A DNA stretch of 64,000 bases from Tetrahymena thermophila SB210. Its lineage: Eukaryota; Ciliophora; Oligohymenophorea; Hymenostomatida; Tetrahymenidae. This document shows, piece after piece, positions 39,268-50,533 of this stretch; the stretch's first letter is position 1; the number at the start of each line of letters is the position of its first letter. The DNA lies in the NCBI RefSeq assembly GCF_000189635.1, contig NW_002476212.1, positions 372,001-436,000 of the forward strand. The letters run 5' to 3'. The translations under genes were made by a program, and so were the position numbers. A model generated the notes under the pieces. The model was not told where the DNA came from, ran no database searches, and saw only the letters and a list, made by a program, of their open reading frames with translations.

Positions 39268-40340
39268 TAAATTTCATATTTCTTCAATTTTATTATCAAA
39301 TAAAAAATTAATTATTTATTCCATTATAATTGAGATTATTAAATCTATTATCATTAAGCAAAATATGTGTTCATATATTGTTTAAAACATTAATTTTCTT
39401 AGAATTTTATTTATTTTCTCTATTTGACAGTTAAATCAAAAATAAATTATTTTATTTTTTTGATTTTATTATAATGCTCTAAAAATTCTTATATTATGTC
39501 CCATCAGATAAAAATTATACAGTAAAACCTGCCAAACTGTACTGTTTTATAGACTAAACACTCTTTAAAAATGAGCAAATTATTTGAGCCTAAATTTTCG
39601 TTATAAAACGAATCTATAAGCTGGGCATATTTGTATTTTAAGCTTAGTTTTTAGTCATTTAATTTCTTAGTTTAGACAATTTTCACTGTATTACTATAAT
39701 TTATTTTATTAAATATAATAGTTTTAAACAAAGTTTATGTTCTATCATTTATTAAAGGCTATTTATAATATATAATTTGTCTTCTTGAATTAAATTATCA
39801 AATAAAAAGATATTATTTACAAAGTAGCTTTTAATAGAATATTACTCTATTATTAAATAACACTTTTCAATAAATAGTTAATTTTTAATAAATAAATAAA
39901 AATTGATTGAGAAAATAAATATCTTTATTTTTTTAAATATTTATTTCATATCAATTAAATGCAAAAGTATTTAGCTAAAAAAATTATTTTTAATCTTGAA
40001 AATTTGATTAAACTATTATGTTAGAATAAGTTGTATAAACATAAATTTATTACACATTACTTAAAACTTAACTTTGATGAGTATCTCCTCATTTGGTAAA
40101 AACAATATTAATCATTTAGTTTTATATGAATATATTTTAATTTTAGAAGGATTTTTATATTTTTTAAAGGCATTTTTCAAAAGTAAAACATTTTTTTCGA
40201 TTTTACTTTATTAAAAAATTTTATTAATGTCTGTTTGCATTTTAATTAGCTTTTAAGAAATAAATTTATTAAATTTGATTATAAAGTTGGTTCTTTTCTA
40301 TTAGTTGGTTAGTATATATCATATAAAATTAGTAAATTTC
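39268..40340. other. Intergenic between convergent genes
   Basis: AT-rich 3' flanks of the WDR49-like and hydrolase genes. No coding-like frame or element seen. Confidence 0.5.
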
Positions 40341-41465
40341 TCATAGATTTAATAGATAATTAGTAATAAATTATGGGTTATCAACTGTAACTTAGTGACT
40401 TGTTTTTGGTATTATGTCAAATTTTACATTAAGCTTGAATTCATTTTGTAATCTAAATAATTTGTATGCTCCCCCATAATCCATCCAATCTCTATCTCCA
40501 AATAAGAAATGAACAGGTATGTTTGAAGATAATTTATTGGGTAGTATATTTTCTAAAGGAGATTTTACAAAGACAGATGTTTCATTGACAATATTAAACA
40601 AGGCTTTATCGCTTGATTCAGGGAGATCAAGCATATTAAATGCAAATTATCTATATATCTCTAATTCTTATTCATTTAAATTTAATGCCTTCTATAAATA
40701 TTTTCCATACAAGGTTTTAACTGGTAAATACCATTTTTGATTAGCTTGTTAAAGGGTGACTTTATTTTTGAATAAATTTAAATATATTTTTAAAAGAGGC
40801 TTTTAATAGAAGTTAGCTCTTGATATTAGATCTTGGTATTATTTTTCTATTGACTCTCTAGAGCGATATGTGCTTCCTAATGGTGAAAGCAAGACTAAGT
40901 TTTCTAAGAATTGAGGGTATTCTAAAGCATAGTTAGCGCTCATATATCCACCAAATGAATGACCTACTAATGTAAACTTGTCAATATCATTTAATTTTCT
41001 ATATGCCTCTAAAGAAGACACAAAATAATCAATTGTTTCTTTTTCTCCATTAATTTATGAAAAATCATCTCTACTACTTAAACCCATTCCTGGTAAATCT
41101 AAGCAATGTACTTCATATTTCTCCATTAAGGGTTTTAACATCTTCATGTAAGCGAGCCCATTCATACCATATCCATGCAAAAGAATTAATTTTTTCTTTC
41201 CTTAACTCTAGTTTAAAGACCTGAAAGCATGCAAAAATTAATTATTTCTTTAAATATCTACATTCGCTACTTCATAATCTTAATTTACTTTCACTCCATT
41301 CATATCTAACAATTTCTATTCAGCATTCAATGCTTTTTCATATGTATTATTGAATTTTTACTGATATCTAGATTTCATCTTATTTTGAAATTTGTTAAAT
41401 ATGCCTAGGTCAAAATAATTATTTTCTATCTCCATTTTCTTCAATATTTTGTTTAATCTTAGCAT
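40341..41465 (-). CDS. Alpha/beta-hydrolase, ABHD4/ABHD5-like, 374 aa
   Basis: Single-exon ciliate-code gene, ATG 41465 to TGA 40341-40343. The fold is clear: oxyanion strand LILLHGYGMN, then VHCLDLPGMGLSS, the nucleophile elbow VGHSFGG (Ser present), the acid strand HFLFGDRDWMDYGGA and the catalytic His in KTSHQV. The order and the GDRDWMD motif match the ABHD4/ABHD5 (CGI-58) group, which act as N-acylphospholipid lipases or as lipase co-activators on lipid droplets. ABHD5 proteins have lost the nucleophile Ser; here it is kept, so this is probably an active lipase or esterase, closer to ABHD4 in that respect. Substrate is not known. Three standard-code ORFs in the region are fragments of it or shadows. 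Confidence 0.88.
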
Positions 41466-42395
41466 AAACTATTTATTTATTTAATTATTTTTATTATTTT
41501 TTTACTATTTATAAAATTAATTATTGCCAATAATTTAATTTAGTTTTCTGATACTATTATATAGTAACTTTTCATAGACTCAATTTTTGTAGAAAAAATG
41601 AAGAAGCTTCTTTTGCTAGGCTTACAAATTTTATCAAATACTCATTCTTAAAATAGTTCTAATAGAACAAAAGAAAAATAAAAATTACAGTAATTGTTTT
41701 GAACATTACTTATCAAAATTTTAGAAAATTCTGGATTTAATAAGTAAGTAATAGAAAAACTTCAAATAAACAAATCATGTAAAATTATTTGATCTATGAA
41801 GGAAACAACGAGTATAAATAAATAAATAAATAATTTATTTCTAGAACTTTCATTTAATTTCGGTTTTCAAGACTTTTAAAATATTATCTTTAAAAAAAAG
41901 ACTTTGAATAAAAACTTTATCATATGTAAAAAACTAACGATATTTATATCATAAATATTAAAATTTAATGTCATTCTGTTATGAAATAAAAATACTTTTA
42001 ATATATATAGAATTTTTATGCATTTTAAATTTATTATTTTATTAAAAATAATAAAAAAAATTTTTAAATTCATATAATAAATTGCTCATAATATTTTTAC
42101 TTATTAATATAGGTAAGGTGGGTCTATTTTAAAATCGCTAAAAGAATATTTAACTTTAGATTTTTTATCGTTTTTTTTGAAATTAAATATATTTTTTATC
42201 AATTTCATTTAAGAACCCCTTCAAGCCTTTATTTTTAATTAATTTGAAAAAAATTGATTGAATATTTTTTTAATATTTAATTCATTTATAATAAAATTTT
42301 TAACAATCTAATTCTATATTTTCTGAAGTGAATATTTGATCCAACTCTATTCAAAATATAAACATATAAATAAATAGTTTAATCTCATTGAATTT
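41466..42395. other. Intergenic, AT-rich
   Basis: A 34-codon signal-peptide-like ciliate-code frame occurs near 41599 but leads nowhere. No convincing gene. The right end is the 3' flank of the LRR gene. Confidence 0.4.
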
Positions 42396-45172
42396 TCAAA
42401 ATCTGATTGAAAAGAAAACTAATCTTTTTGATTTCATTATATAAGATTTTAGTTTCTATTAATTAGCTTTAGAATAGATGTTTTAATATAGGTCTATTGT
42501 CAAATACATTAAATATTTTAAATTATTTATTTGAAAAAGGCAGCTAACTCCATTAAAAGAGATGCTCTGCTACTTACTATTTATTTATTTATTATCAAAA
42601 AAATTAAGTTGACTTTTATTATAATTTTTTACCTTAAATTTAATTGCAAAACTTTCAATTATGATAGCATTTATATAGACTCACTAATTTAACTAAAATC
42701 AGAATCAACTATTCTTTCAATAAGAGACTATACTCTGTTAAAATTATTATATTTTTGAGGTAAATAAATATTCAATGTAGATTAAAAATTACCCAAAATT
42801 AAGAGTTAAGCTCTTAAGTTTTGTGCAAAATCTTAACTTATAAGTTAATTTTTATGCTCCTATACTACTTACTGAGTTACCTCTAATTAATTGAAATTCA
42901 ACATTTTTTTATTTCAAATGGAATTGTCTAAAAAATAAATAAATTTACAAAACATTGATAGATAAAACTTAAAGATTTAACAATTTGTCAAATATGTTGC
43001 CTAAGCTAATACTACCATTTTGTTTCACTTTATTTGATCTAATTTTTTTTATGTTTTTACAAATAATCTAAAATAATTTAATTACGAAAAATTAAGTATG
43101 AGATCTTTTAGTTCCTTGCAATTTTATAAGCCCTTAGATAACCCTATAATACCATTATCGCCAATAGCTGTTCTACTTTTTAACATAATAATATATTTCA
43201 AATATAAAAACAAAAAGATTTATTCAACTAAATTATTTTAGTTTAAAGAAAGAATCGAAGTACTTTTAAAAAACAGTTTTTTAATTTAATTTTGAATTAA
43301 AGTGATTAATTATTAATTTTGTAAAACCAGTTTTTTTTTAAATAAATGACAAATTTAAAGAAATTATAAAATAATTTTTTACCTACAATTCAGATTTAAA
43401 TAAGTGAGTTTATTGCAGCTAAGAATACCATTACCAATATATTCAAGACCTTTATCTTCGATAATATTACCACTTTTTATTAAGAATACAAATATAAAAA
43501 AGTAAATATTAAATACTAATAATTTAACTATAAATTTAAGTTCAAGGATTTAAGATTAACTCCACAACTATTGATGCCTTTACCTAAGCTTTCTGCTCCG
43601 TTTTGCTAGATACAATTATCTCTTTATTTAAAATGAATCAGGTTATAAAAGCAACAAAATTACATAATTACTGTAAGTTTATTGTCAGGTATTAAAGATG
43701 CGTACATAATGCAATTGATTAGCCAAGATTTATGCAAGCAGATTCAGTAATATTTTATTTACTTAGAAAATAAGAAACATTTATATATATTAATAAAGAT
43801 TTGTGTTGTTTACCTAAAATCTAGTGATAGATTTTTTAGTTATTCTTACTGAGAGAGATGCTTGATAAGCTCAGACATCCCATTATTCACAAATGATTTG
43901 GTTCTTATATAAAAAGAATGAAATTTTTTATGATTATAAGGCAAACATTCAAACAAACTTACGCAAAAAAGTTAGGATAGTTTATTTGTAGAAAATATAA
44001 ATTAGTGCAATTAATTAAAGTTTGTCCTAGTTTTTAAAGTCCTTCTTCTTTAATTTCATTTTTGCTTTTAAAAATCAGATTATTAAAATATTAATTTTTA
44101 AAAACTGCTTACTATAAGTTTAGTTATAATTCATTTAAAAATACACAGTTTGAAAGACCCTAACTCAAATCTGCAATTCCTTGTTCAGTAATTTAGTTCC
44201 ATCTTAGATAAAAATTAAGTTTTATAAAAAAAATAAGAAAATAATTTTATTAAAAAAATAAAATATTTTTTGAAATAATATTAAAACAAAATAACGATTA
44301 ATTAATTAATTTACTCTAGGTTGAGACTTAATTTTCTTAGGTTGGAACATTTAGAAATCCCCTTTCCAAAATAAAGCAACCCAGTATCTCCGATTTTATT
44401 CCAACTTTAAAAATGGAAAATTGTGATTAAATTGATAAAATTATATTAATTAAATCAAACTTAAAGTTAATTTATAGTTGGCTAAATAGGATGTTGGATG
44501 AAAAACCCTGCTATGCACCTAAAGTGCATTTTTCTGTTAAATTATTTTCTCTAAAATTAAATACAAATCAAATATGTTTGGTGAAATATTTTAATTTTAA
44601 TTGTACGAAATGTCAATCGATACCATAGAGAGATCTTTGAATTAATAAATGCATGAAAACAACTTAGAAACAGTATCATCATCTAAATAATTTTCACTAT
44701 GAAATTGATTAAAAATAAATTTTAGGATTTATAACTAATACCCAATATCCAATTCAAGATTTCTAAGATTAATTTATCCAGACAATCCATTAATTAATTC
44801 AATTAAACCTTCGCATTTAATGCTGTTTCTTCTATAAGGAATTATAAGAAGATCAATTAAATTCTCCGAAAAAAATTAAAATAAACCTCAAATTTATATT
44901 GACATCTTAAAGTTTGGTAAGATTTGATAAACCTCTCCCTAAAGATTACGCGCCAGTATAGGTGATAAAACTGTACCTAATTTAAAAATTTTTTATTTAT
45001 ATTAACACTATTTTACATATAGTAATAAGTTACATAAGTTAAAGTTCTAAGTATTTTAAATTAGTGCATTTTTCCAATTAAAGAGAAAGATTGATAGCCC
45101 CATTATCTAGAAAGATTTATTTCCTTGATATTTTAATTAATATAGTAACTTTAAAAAATCTTTTACAAAGCT
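42396..45172 (-). CDS. Leucine-rich-repeat protein, one LRR per exon (about 14 exons)
   Basis: A series of short ciliate-code exons, each about 75-110 nt, each flanked by GTA...AG and each ending in an LRR strand: KCTNLKYLELQL (~45060), LTKLQDVNINL (~44900), INLRNLELDI (~44760), CSNLRKLSLNL (~44325), FLNELQLNL, TNLYFLQINY, QLKNLSLDF, THLQYLTINL, LKSLNLNL, KLTYLNLN, ELKDLILNF, TKLKSLTLNF, QLKVLQLNL and NLKYLMYLTIDL. The stop is TGA at 42396-42398. Repeats carry IGD.G or EEGLQ.LG loops like ribonuclease-inhibitor LRRs, which form curved protein-binding solenoids. Ciliates have a large family of such proteins of unknown function. The 5' exon is not settled: two frames near 45100-45170 both look LRR-like, so the start is approximate. 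An intron with a TGCAC/GTGCA hairpin sits near 44510. Confidence 0.75.
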
Positions 45173-45939
45173 CATTATTTATTTACTCTTAGCTAATATA
45201 TAATAGTTCTACAGAACAGTGATCAGATTGCGCTAACTTTTTTTATGTGATAAAATAAATATGAATATTTTTAATATAAATTTTTAATTAAATAATACAG
45301 AGAAAATATCATAAATTGAGTATATCTTAGCTTTCATTTTTCTAGAAATTCTTAATTCTATGTGCAAATGTTTGTTCTTTTCGAGTTTATTTAAACTATT
45401 AATAGTTTTTCTTATTTATTGAAAATTTTTTCAAATAATAATTTATGTAGAAAATCAAAATTTGATTCTTGAGAATTTCATCAATTTTTTTGAAATAGAT
45501 AAATAATTTAAATAGACAAAATTTTTATGCTTTTTATAACTATTATTTGTCCATTTTATAATATAATATTTTAAAAATTATTGTTTTTATCATATTTCAA
45601 GTTTATGTAAAACCAAAATTATAAAAGAAACATATTAATTTATTAATTGCTAAAGTTAATCTTTAAAGTTTTTAAATATTATTTGATTTTAAATAATTAA
45701 TACAACTAAAGTAAGAAATATATGTCATAAAAATAAATTTTATAAATCACACCAACGAAATATATTTTACTTAAAATTTAACATAAAGAAATAAAATTGA
45801 TATTAGGGTAAATAACTATATTTTTTTTGACAAGAAAGATTTATCATACAAATAATTTTTTTTAAAATTAATTAAAAATTTAGATGTTTACAGCCTTTGA
45901 AAAAAAAGATTTTAATTACTTATTAATTTCTATTCAAAC

Positions 45940-47120
45940 CCAATGCTTATAAATAAATATTAAGATCAATTTAAAAATAAAATTTGATATACTAAACTAT
46001 TTTTAAATTAAATAAATTATAAATTAAATAAAATAAAATTAGAGAGATTAAGAAATATATCATTGGTTAACTCGAGAATTATTTTAGTAGGTCGTTTATA
46101 AATTTATTAAAAGAATAAATAGATAATTGACTTCATTTTACTCTAAATTAATTAGCTATTTACTTTTTTAAAGCTTTGTAAAAACAGATTAAAAATTAAT
46201 GATTAATGCTTATTATGTCCAAATCTTTACAAATAAATAAACAATTTAACTTAATAAAAAAATTAGAAAGTCAATTTAAAAATATAATTTTTTCTCTTAA
46301 ACGGTTTTTCAATTAAACACATTATAAATTAAATGATATAAATCAATTAAAGAGAAATATAAAGTAGAAATCGATTGACTAGTTAACTTCGAAATAATTT
46401 ATACTTCGTTTATCAAATTACTAAAAGAATATAAATATTATTGACTTCACTTTACACTTGAAATAAATAGTAAAATTAAAAGAATAGGATTAATAATTAA
46501 AATAAAGAAAATATTAGATGATTTGCTAAATTGAAGTCTATTTTTTTATTTACTTTTTAATGACAGACCAATAATTAATTATTGGTTTTTATAAAACTTT
46601 ACTTTTATAAATAAAGAAATTAATAAGATATTTTTATTTAATTTAAATTAAAATAAAATTTAATGTTTTAAGCTACTTATAAATTACACATTTCTATAAT
46701 AGATAAAATGGTAAAATATAATTAAGAGAGGTATTGATGTTATAGAATAAGAAGTAAACTTGAAAATTATTTACGCTCGCTATTAATCAAAATGTTAATA
46801 GAATAGAAAGATAATTAATTGACTTCTTCTTTTTCAGAAAATTATTAAATTAAAAAATTTTAAGAAATATGACTAATAATATTGAAATTTTAAAAAATAA
46901 AATGCTTTCCAAAATATAAATCAATATGAAGATTATATTTCTAATAGTAGATAAATAATTAATGTTTTTATTTAATCTTAACTTTAATAAATAAAGAATT
47001 TAATTATATAAACTTATAAAATTCATTAAAAAATAATTTATGTTTGAAACTATTTTTATATTACACATGTTTGTAATAGATTATATGGTAAAAATAAAAA
47101 ATAGAGAGAGATAGAAAAAA
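45940..47120. repeat. Degenerate tandem repeat, ~4 copies of ~370 bp
   Basis: Four diverged copies recur with the same order of landmarks: a TAAATAAAGAATTTAAT-like start, an ACTATTTTTA/ATTATAAATTA block, an AGAGAGATTAAG-like block, then a GTTAAC/GTAAAC and TTGACTTC block. The TTGACTTC landmarks fall near 46129, 46439 and 46820; the last copy is interrupted by the inverted-repeat element at 47124. Copies differ too much for exact borders by eye. Confidence 0.55.
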
Positions 47121-47123
47121 TAA

Positions 47124-47243
47124 GATATTGGGTACACCAGCCCAAACTCACTTTTTTGATGCCAATTGAATATTGAAAATATAATTTGAACAGAAAATAG
47201 CATCAAAAAAGTGAGAATGGGATGGGATGGTGTACCCAATATC
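47124..47243. mobile_element. 120-bp inverted-repeat element (foldback/MITE-like)
   Basis: Near-palindromic. Both ends read inward as GATATTGGGTACACCA (16 bp, perfect), then a short variable GC-richer patch, then TCACTTTTTTGATGC (15 bp, perfect), around a ~42-bp AT-rich centre. No coding capacity. If the outer TA belongs to the target, the element would start TTGGGTACACCA with TA duplications. It interrupts the last copy of the degenerate repeat. The sequence does not match the other inverted-repeat element at 22003. Confidence 0.75.
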
Positions 47244-47379
47244 ATATTTTTATTTACTGATCAGTTAAAAAATTTGTTTGATCATAATTTATCAAAAATA
47301 CAAACAATAAATAGCTGAATTAAAATGCTATTCAAATAAATAATTATTTTTAATTAAAAAATTAATAAGTTATAACAAG

Positions 47380-49744
47380 ATGGAAATGGAAATTGAGGAA
47401 ATATAAGACGTTTTAAAAAATAGAAATAAGTTAGAAGGTTTATAAAAATGTGATATTTAGTATGAAGATATCTAAAATTTGGCTTCGCATTTTATGAAAT
47501 TTAATTAGAATTTAGAGAAAATTTAATTAGATAGCTACAATTTAACATCTATAGTTTTAAAAGCTTTGAACAATTTTGACAATAGCTATGTTGCTATCTG
47601 TGTTTGTAATATAAAAAAGATAAGTTATTCCCATATAGCAACTAAAAGTAAACAAATTTATTTTTTACAATAAAAATATTTGATTTTTTTTAGCTAAAAA
47701 ATTAGGAATTAATTTTGTTTCTGAGCATATCTTTGATGATAGACTTCTTTACTAAATATTTGAATATAATTAATGTAAATTTATTCATATTGGTAAAAAT
47801 TAGTTTTAACTTTTTTTGGTAAAATACATAGATTTGTTTGCTTGTAAAACTTTAGGAATGAGTTAAGTAAAATATTTATTTTTAAAGTAAAAGCCATATT
47901 AATTTTTGATAATAGATAAATGAACAGAATTTTAACCTTGTAAAGAGTGCTCTGGTTTAAGATCAGTAAAATTATTTAAAATATTAAATTGTTAATATAT
48001 TAAATTATTTGTAGGCAAGTTGATTAAGATTTACTAGAAATTATTAACAATTAAAATGTTGTAGAAAAATTATAAAAATGCTTAAAATTAGAAAAACTGA
48101 ATTTGGATTTAAAGTAAATTTTTTAAATAATCCTAAAATAAAAAAGGTTTTTATTTTTATCTAATATTTTTTAATTAGCTTTTTGGAGATGAACCAAAAA
48201 TATATTTATTCAATATTAAATATTGATATTCTCAGCTCAAATCTGATAGATCTCAAAATAGGATTAATGTAAATTATAAGACCTTTTTTTCATATAACTA
48301 ATGTTTCTCTTAACAGTTAAAGCGGCATTTAAGACTTTATAGTGAAGGAAATCGCAGAAGCTTTATTTAAGTATAACAAACTCCAAAATCTAGATTTGTT
48401 GCTTTCGTAAATATTGAGCTAATAATTTTTAAATTATAAATTTTTTAATAATTTAGCTTAAATCCTATTTCAGAGAAGTCAATATATATGATTCTAAACA
48501 CAATTAGTCAACTTAATAACTTGGAAAATCTTGTCTTAGATTTATAGTAAAATTTTAATGCATTTATTTAAATATATCTAAATTAATATATTTTTTTTTC
48601 ATAAAAAGTAAATTATAAAAGCCAATTAGTATTATGGAGGAAGATAATTAAGAGAGATAGCAAAATTAGTTATAAATCGAAAATTCAATCAAAAATTTAA
48701 AAATCGATTTGTCGTAAAATTATTTATTATAAAAAATAAAATAATCTCTTTTAAGATTTTTTTGTGTTTTAATTTTTTCATTAAATTTAATTGATATTAA
48801 TTTAAGTTAAAATTTTAAAAATGTAGGTGCAATTAATATTTATCATCAAATTCCTTCTAAGATTTCATAAATATTTCATTAAGTTGTACAAAGAGCTTAA
48901 CAGATTTTTATTTAGATTTAAGGTATTTCAAAATCATTTTTGATATTTTTTACCTTGTTTTAAATTTAATAAAATTAAAAAAAGCAAAAATCCTATTTCA
49001 AATGAAGTTTTCTGCTCAATAATTAAGGATCTATCTTAATAAACATAATTGAGGTCTTTGAACTTACGTTTAGTGTATAATTTTGTTCTTCAATCAAATA
49101 TTTTATTTATTTTAAATTTAAAAGTGATCTAAAAATTAATTTTGATGCCTTTAAAGATTGCTTTGTTAAATTGACTGAAGTAGAAAGTTTTGTGATATAA
49201 CTTGAGTAAATTTTATTTACTCTTAATATTTATAAAATAAATTATGTATAATATAGTAAATCTATCCCTTCTTGCATAAACCTATTTGAAGAACTGTTGT
49301 TTTTAAAAAAACTAAAACATCTTGAAGTAAGTACTCAGTAAATAGAAATTTCATTTCTTTTAATACATTAATATTTTTAAATTAAAATAATATTTTATCT
49401 GTTAATAAATACATGATTAAATAGGAATAAACACTCAATTACATAACATTCAAACATTTCTAGTATACTCAGAAAAATGAATACTCTTTAGTCTTTCGTT
49501 TTAAATTTTAATAGGTAAATTTCGTTTAATTTAGCTTTTTAAGTATAAATTTTTAAAAATAAATTATATAGTTCAGAGAGAACATTTTAATAGATTAAAC
49601 CTATTCAGAGATTGTAAACATTTTAATTTATTTATTTATTTGCAAGAAATATTTCTTTTTATCTAAAAATTATTTAGAAAAGGATATGCTTACTATGAAT
49701 GTCTAAAACTTAGTTATCTTGTATCAGCCGATCTATTATTCTGA
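47380..49744 (+). CDS. Leucine-rich-repeat protein, one LRR per exon (about 14 exons)
   Basis: ATG 47380, stop TGA 49742-49744. Exon 1 (47380-47647) is a helical non-LRR N-terminus. Exon 2 is 47694-47774 and joins in phase 1. Later exons at about 47.92, 48.02, 48.18, 48.32, 48.46, 48.61, 48.84, 48.98, 49.12, 49.27, 49.43 and 49.67 kb mostly end in an LRR strand: KLEKLNLDL, SNLIDLKIGL, KLQNLDLLLS, NLENLVLDL, IKNLKIDLS, SLTDFYLDLR, QLRSLNLRL, EVESFVIQL, KLKHLE and CLKLSYLVS. The repeats are shorter and more irregular than in the divergent neighbour at 42.4-45.2 kb, but the architecture is the same, so the two probably share an origin. Function unknown; LRR solenoids usually bind proteins. Exact borders of the small exons at 47.9 and 48.6 kb are uncertain. 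Confidence 0.7.
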
Positions 49745-50533
49745 AAAACAAAAATAAATAACAAAAAATAGCTTATTGATTTTTTATCAACTCAATATAA
49801 AATTAATAATTATTTGATTTTATTTTTGCAAAAATATATTTTGTATTAAAATATCAATTAATAATTTATTGTTGGTAAAATAATTTTATTTGGATATTAA
49901 TATTATCTATTTATTTATGTTATTTTTATAATATATTTTTAAGATTTGAGCATTTTAAATCACCTTATTTAATTATAAAACATAAGTTAAAACTATAAAT
50001 ATTTATTTATTAAATTTTTATTTATTTATAAAATTGCTTGTTCTGACATAAATAAAAAAACAGCATGTTTCTTACTAATTTATAATAATTAAAGCAATAA
50101 AGAGTGCTGCTGATTAAGATATTTTAAAATGTAGCCTAATAGTGGTTTAGAAAAAAAAAAAGCTAGATTTATTTAACTCTGATGTGTAGTAATAAAGCTT
50201 TATCTTCTTGTAAAATTTTGAGCTACTTTTATGAAATATAAATGAATTATTATAAACAGATTATTTAATTTTATAAAAAATACATAAAAATTTAATGTAT
50301 TTGTGTAAAAAGTTTTAAATTCTATCAATTAATTAATTGATTGTTTGTAAAAATAATTTTATTTAACTTTTAAATATTTATTGATTTTTTTTATGCTAAT
50401 CACTTATTTATTTCTAAGGTTTGTTTGTGTATTTCAAATTAGTTAGCTTAATTAATTAATTATCAAATTTTGATTAAAACTATATATAAATACAAAGAGA
50501 TATTATTTGTTTATTTAATCTTTACTTACAATA
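49745..50533. other. Intergenic, contains a decayed gene fragment
   Basis: AT-rich except for the fragment at 50065-50145, which resembles exon 1 of the next gene. Otherwise nothing seen. Confidence 0.5.
50065..50145 (+). pseudogene. Partial duplicate of exon 1 of the downstream gene
   Basis: About 80 bp resemble 50630-50704 of the following gene, in both bases and translation: LKQQRVLLIKIFQNVAQQ here against LKLLRVLVIKELQDIAQQ there. Shared strings include AGAGT...TGATTAAG and TAGCCTAATAG. No ATG or continuing conserved frame is seen, so it looks like a decayed partial duplication. A remnant of a longer upstream exon is the alternative. Confidence 0.5.

Larger units (their letters stand above)
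45173..47379. other. Intergenic between divergent LRR genes
   Basis: Holds a degenerate tandem repeat (about 45940-47120) and an inverted-repeat element (47124-47243). No coding-like frame seen. It should also contain the promoters of both LRR genes. Confidence 0.55.

Noticed and set aside
40519-40740. Plus-strand ORF of 73 codons
   Set aside because: Antisense to the alpha/beta-hydrolase.
41599-41705. Short signal-peptide-like frame
   Set aside because: Only 34 codons in the ciliate code, no following exon and no recognisable homologue.
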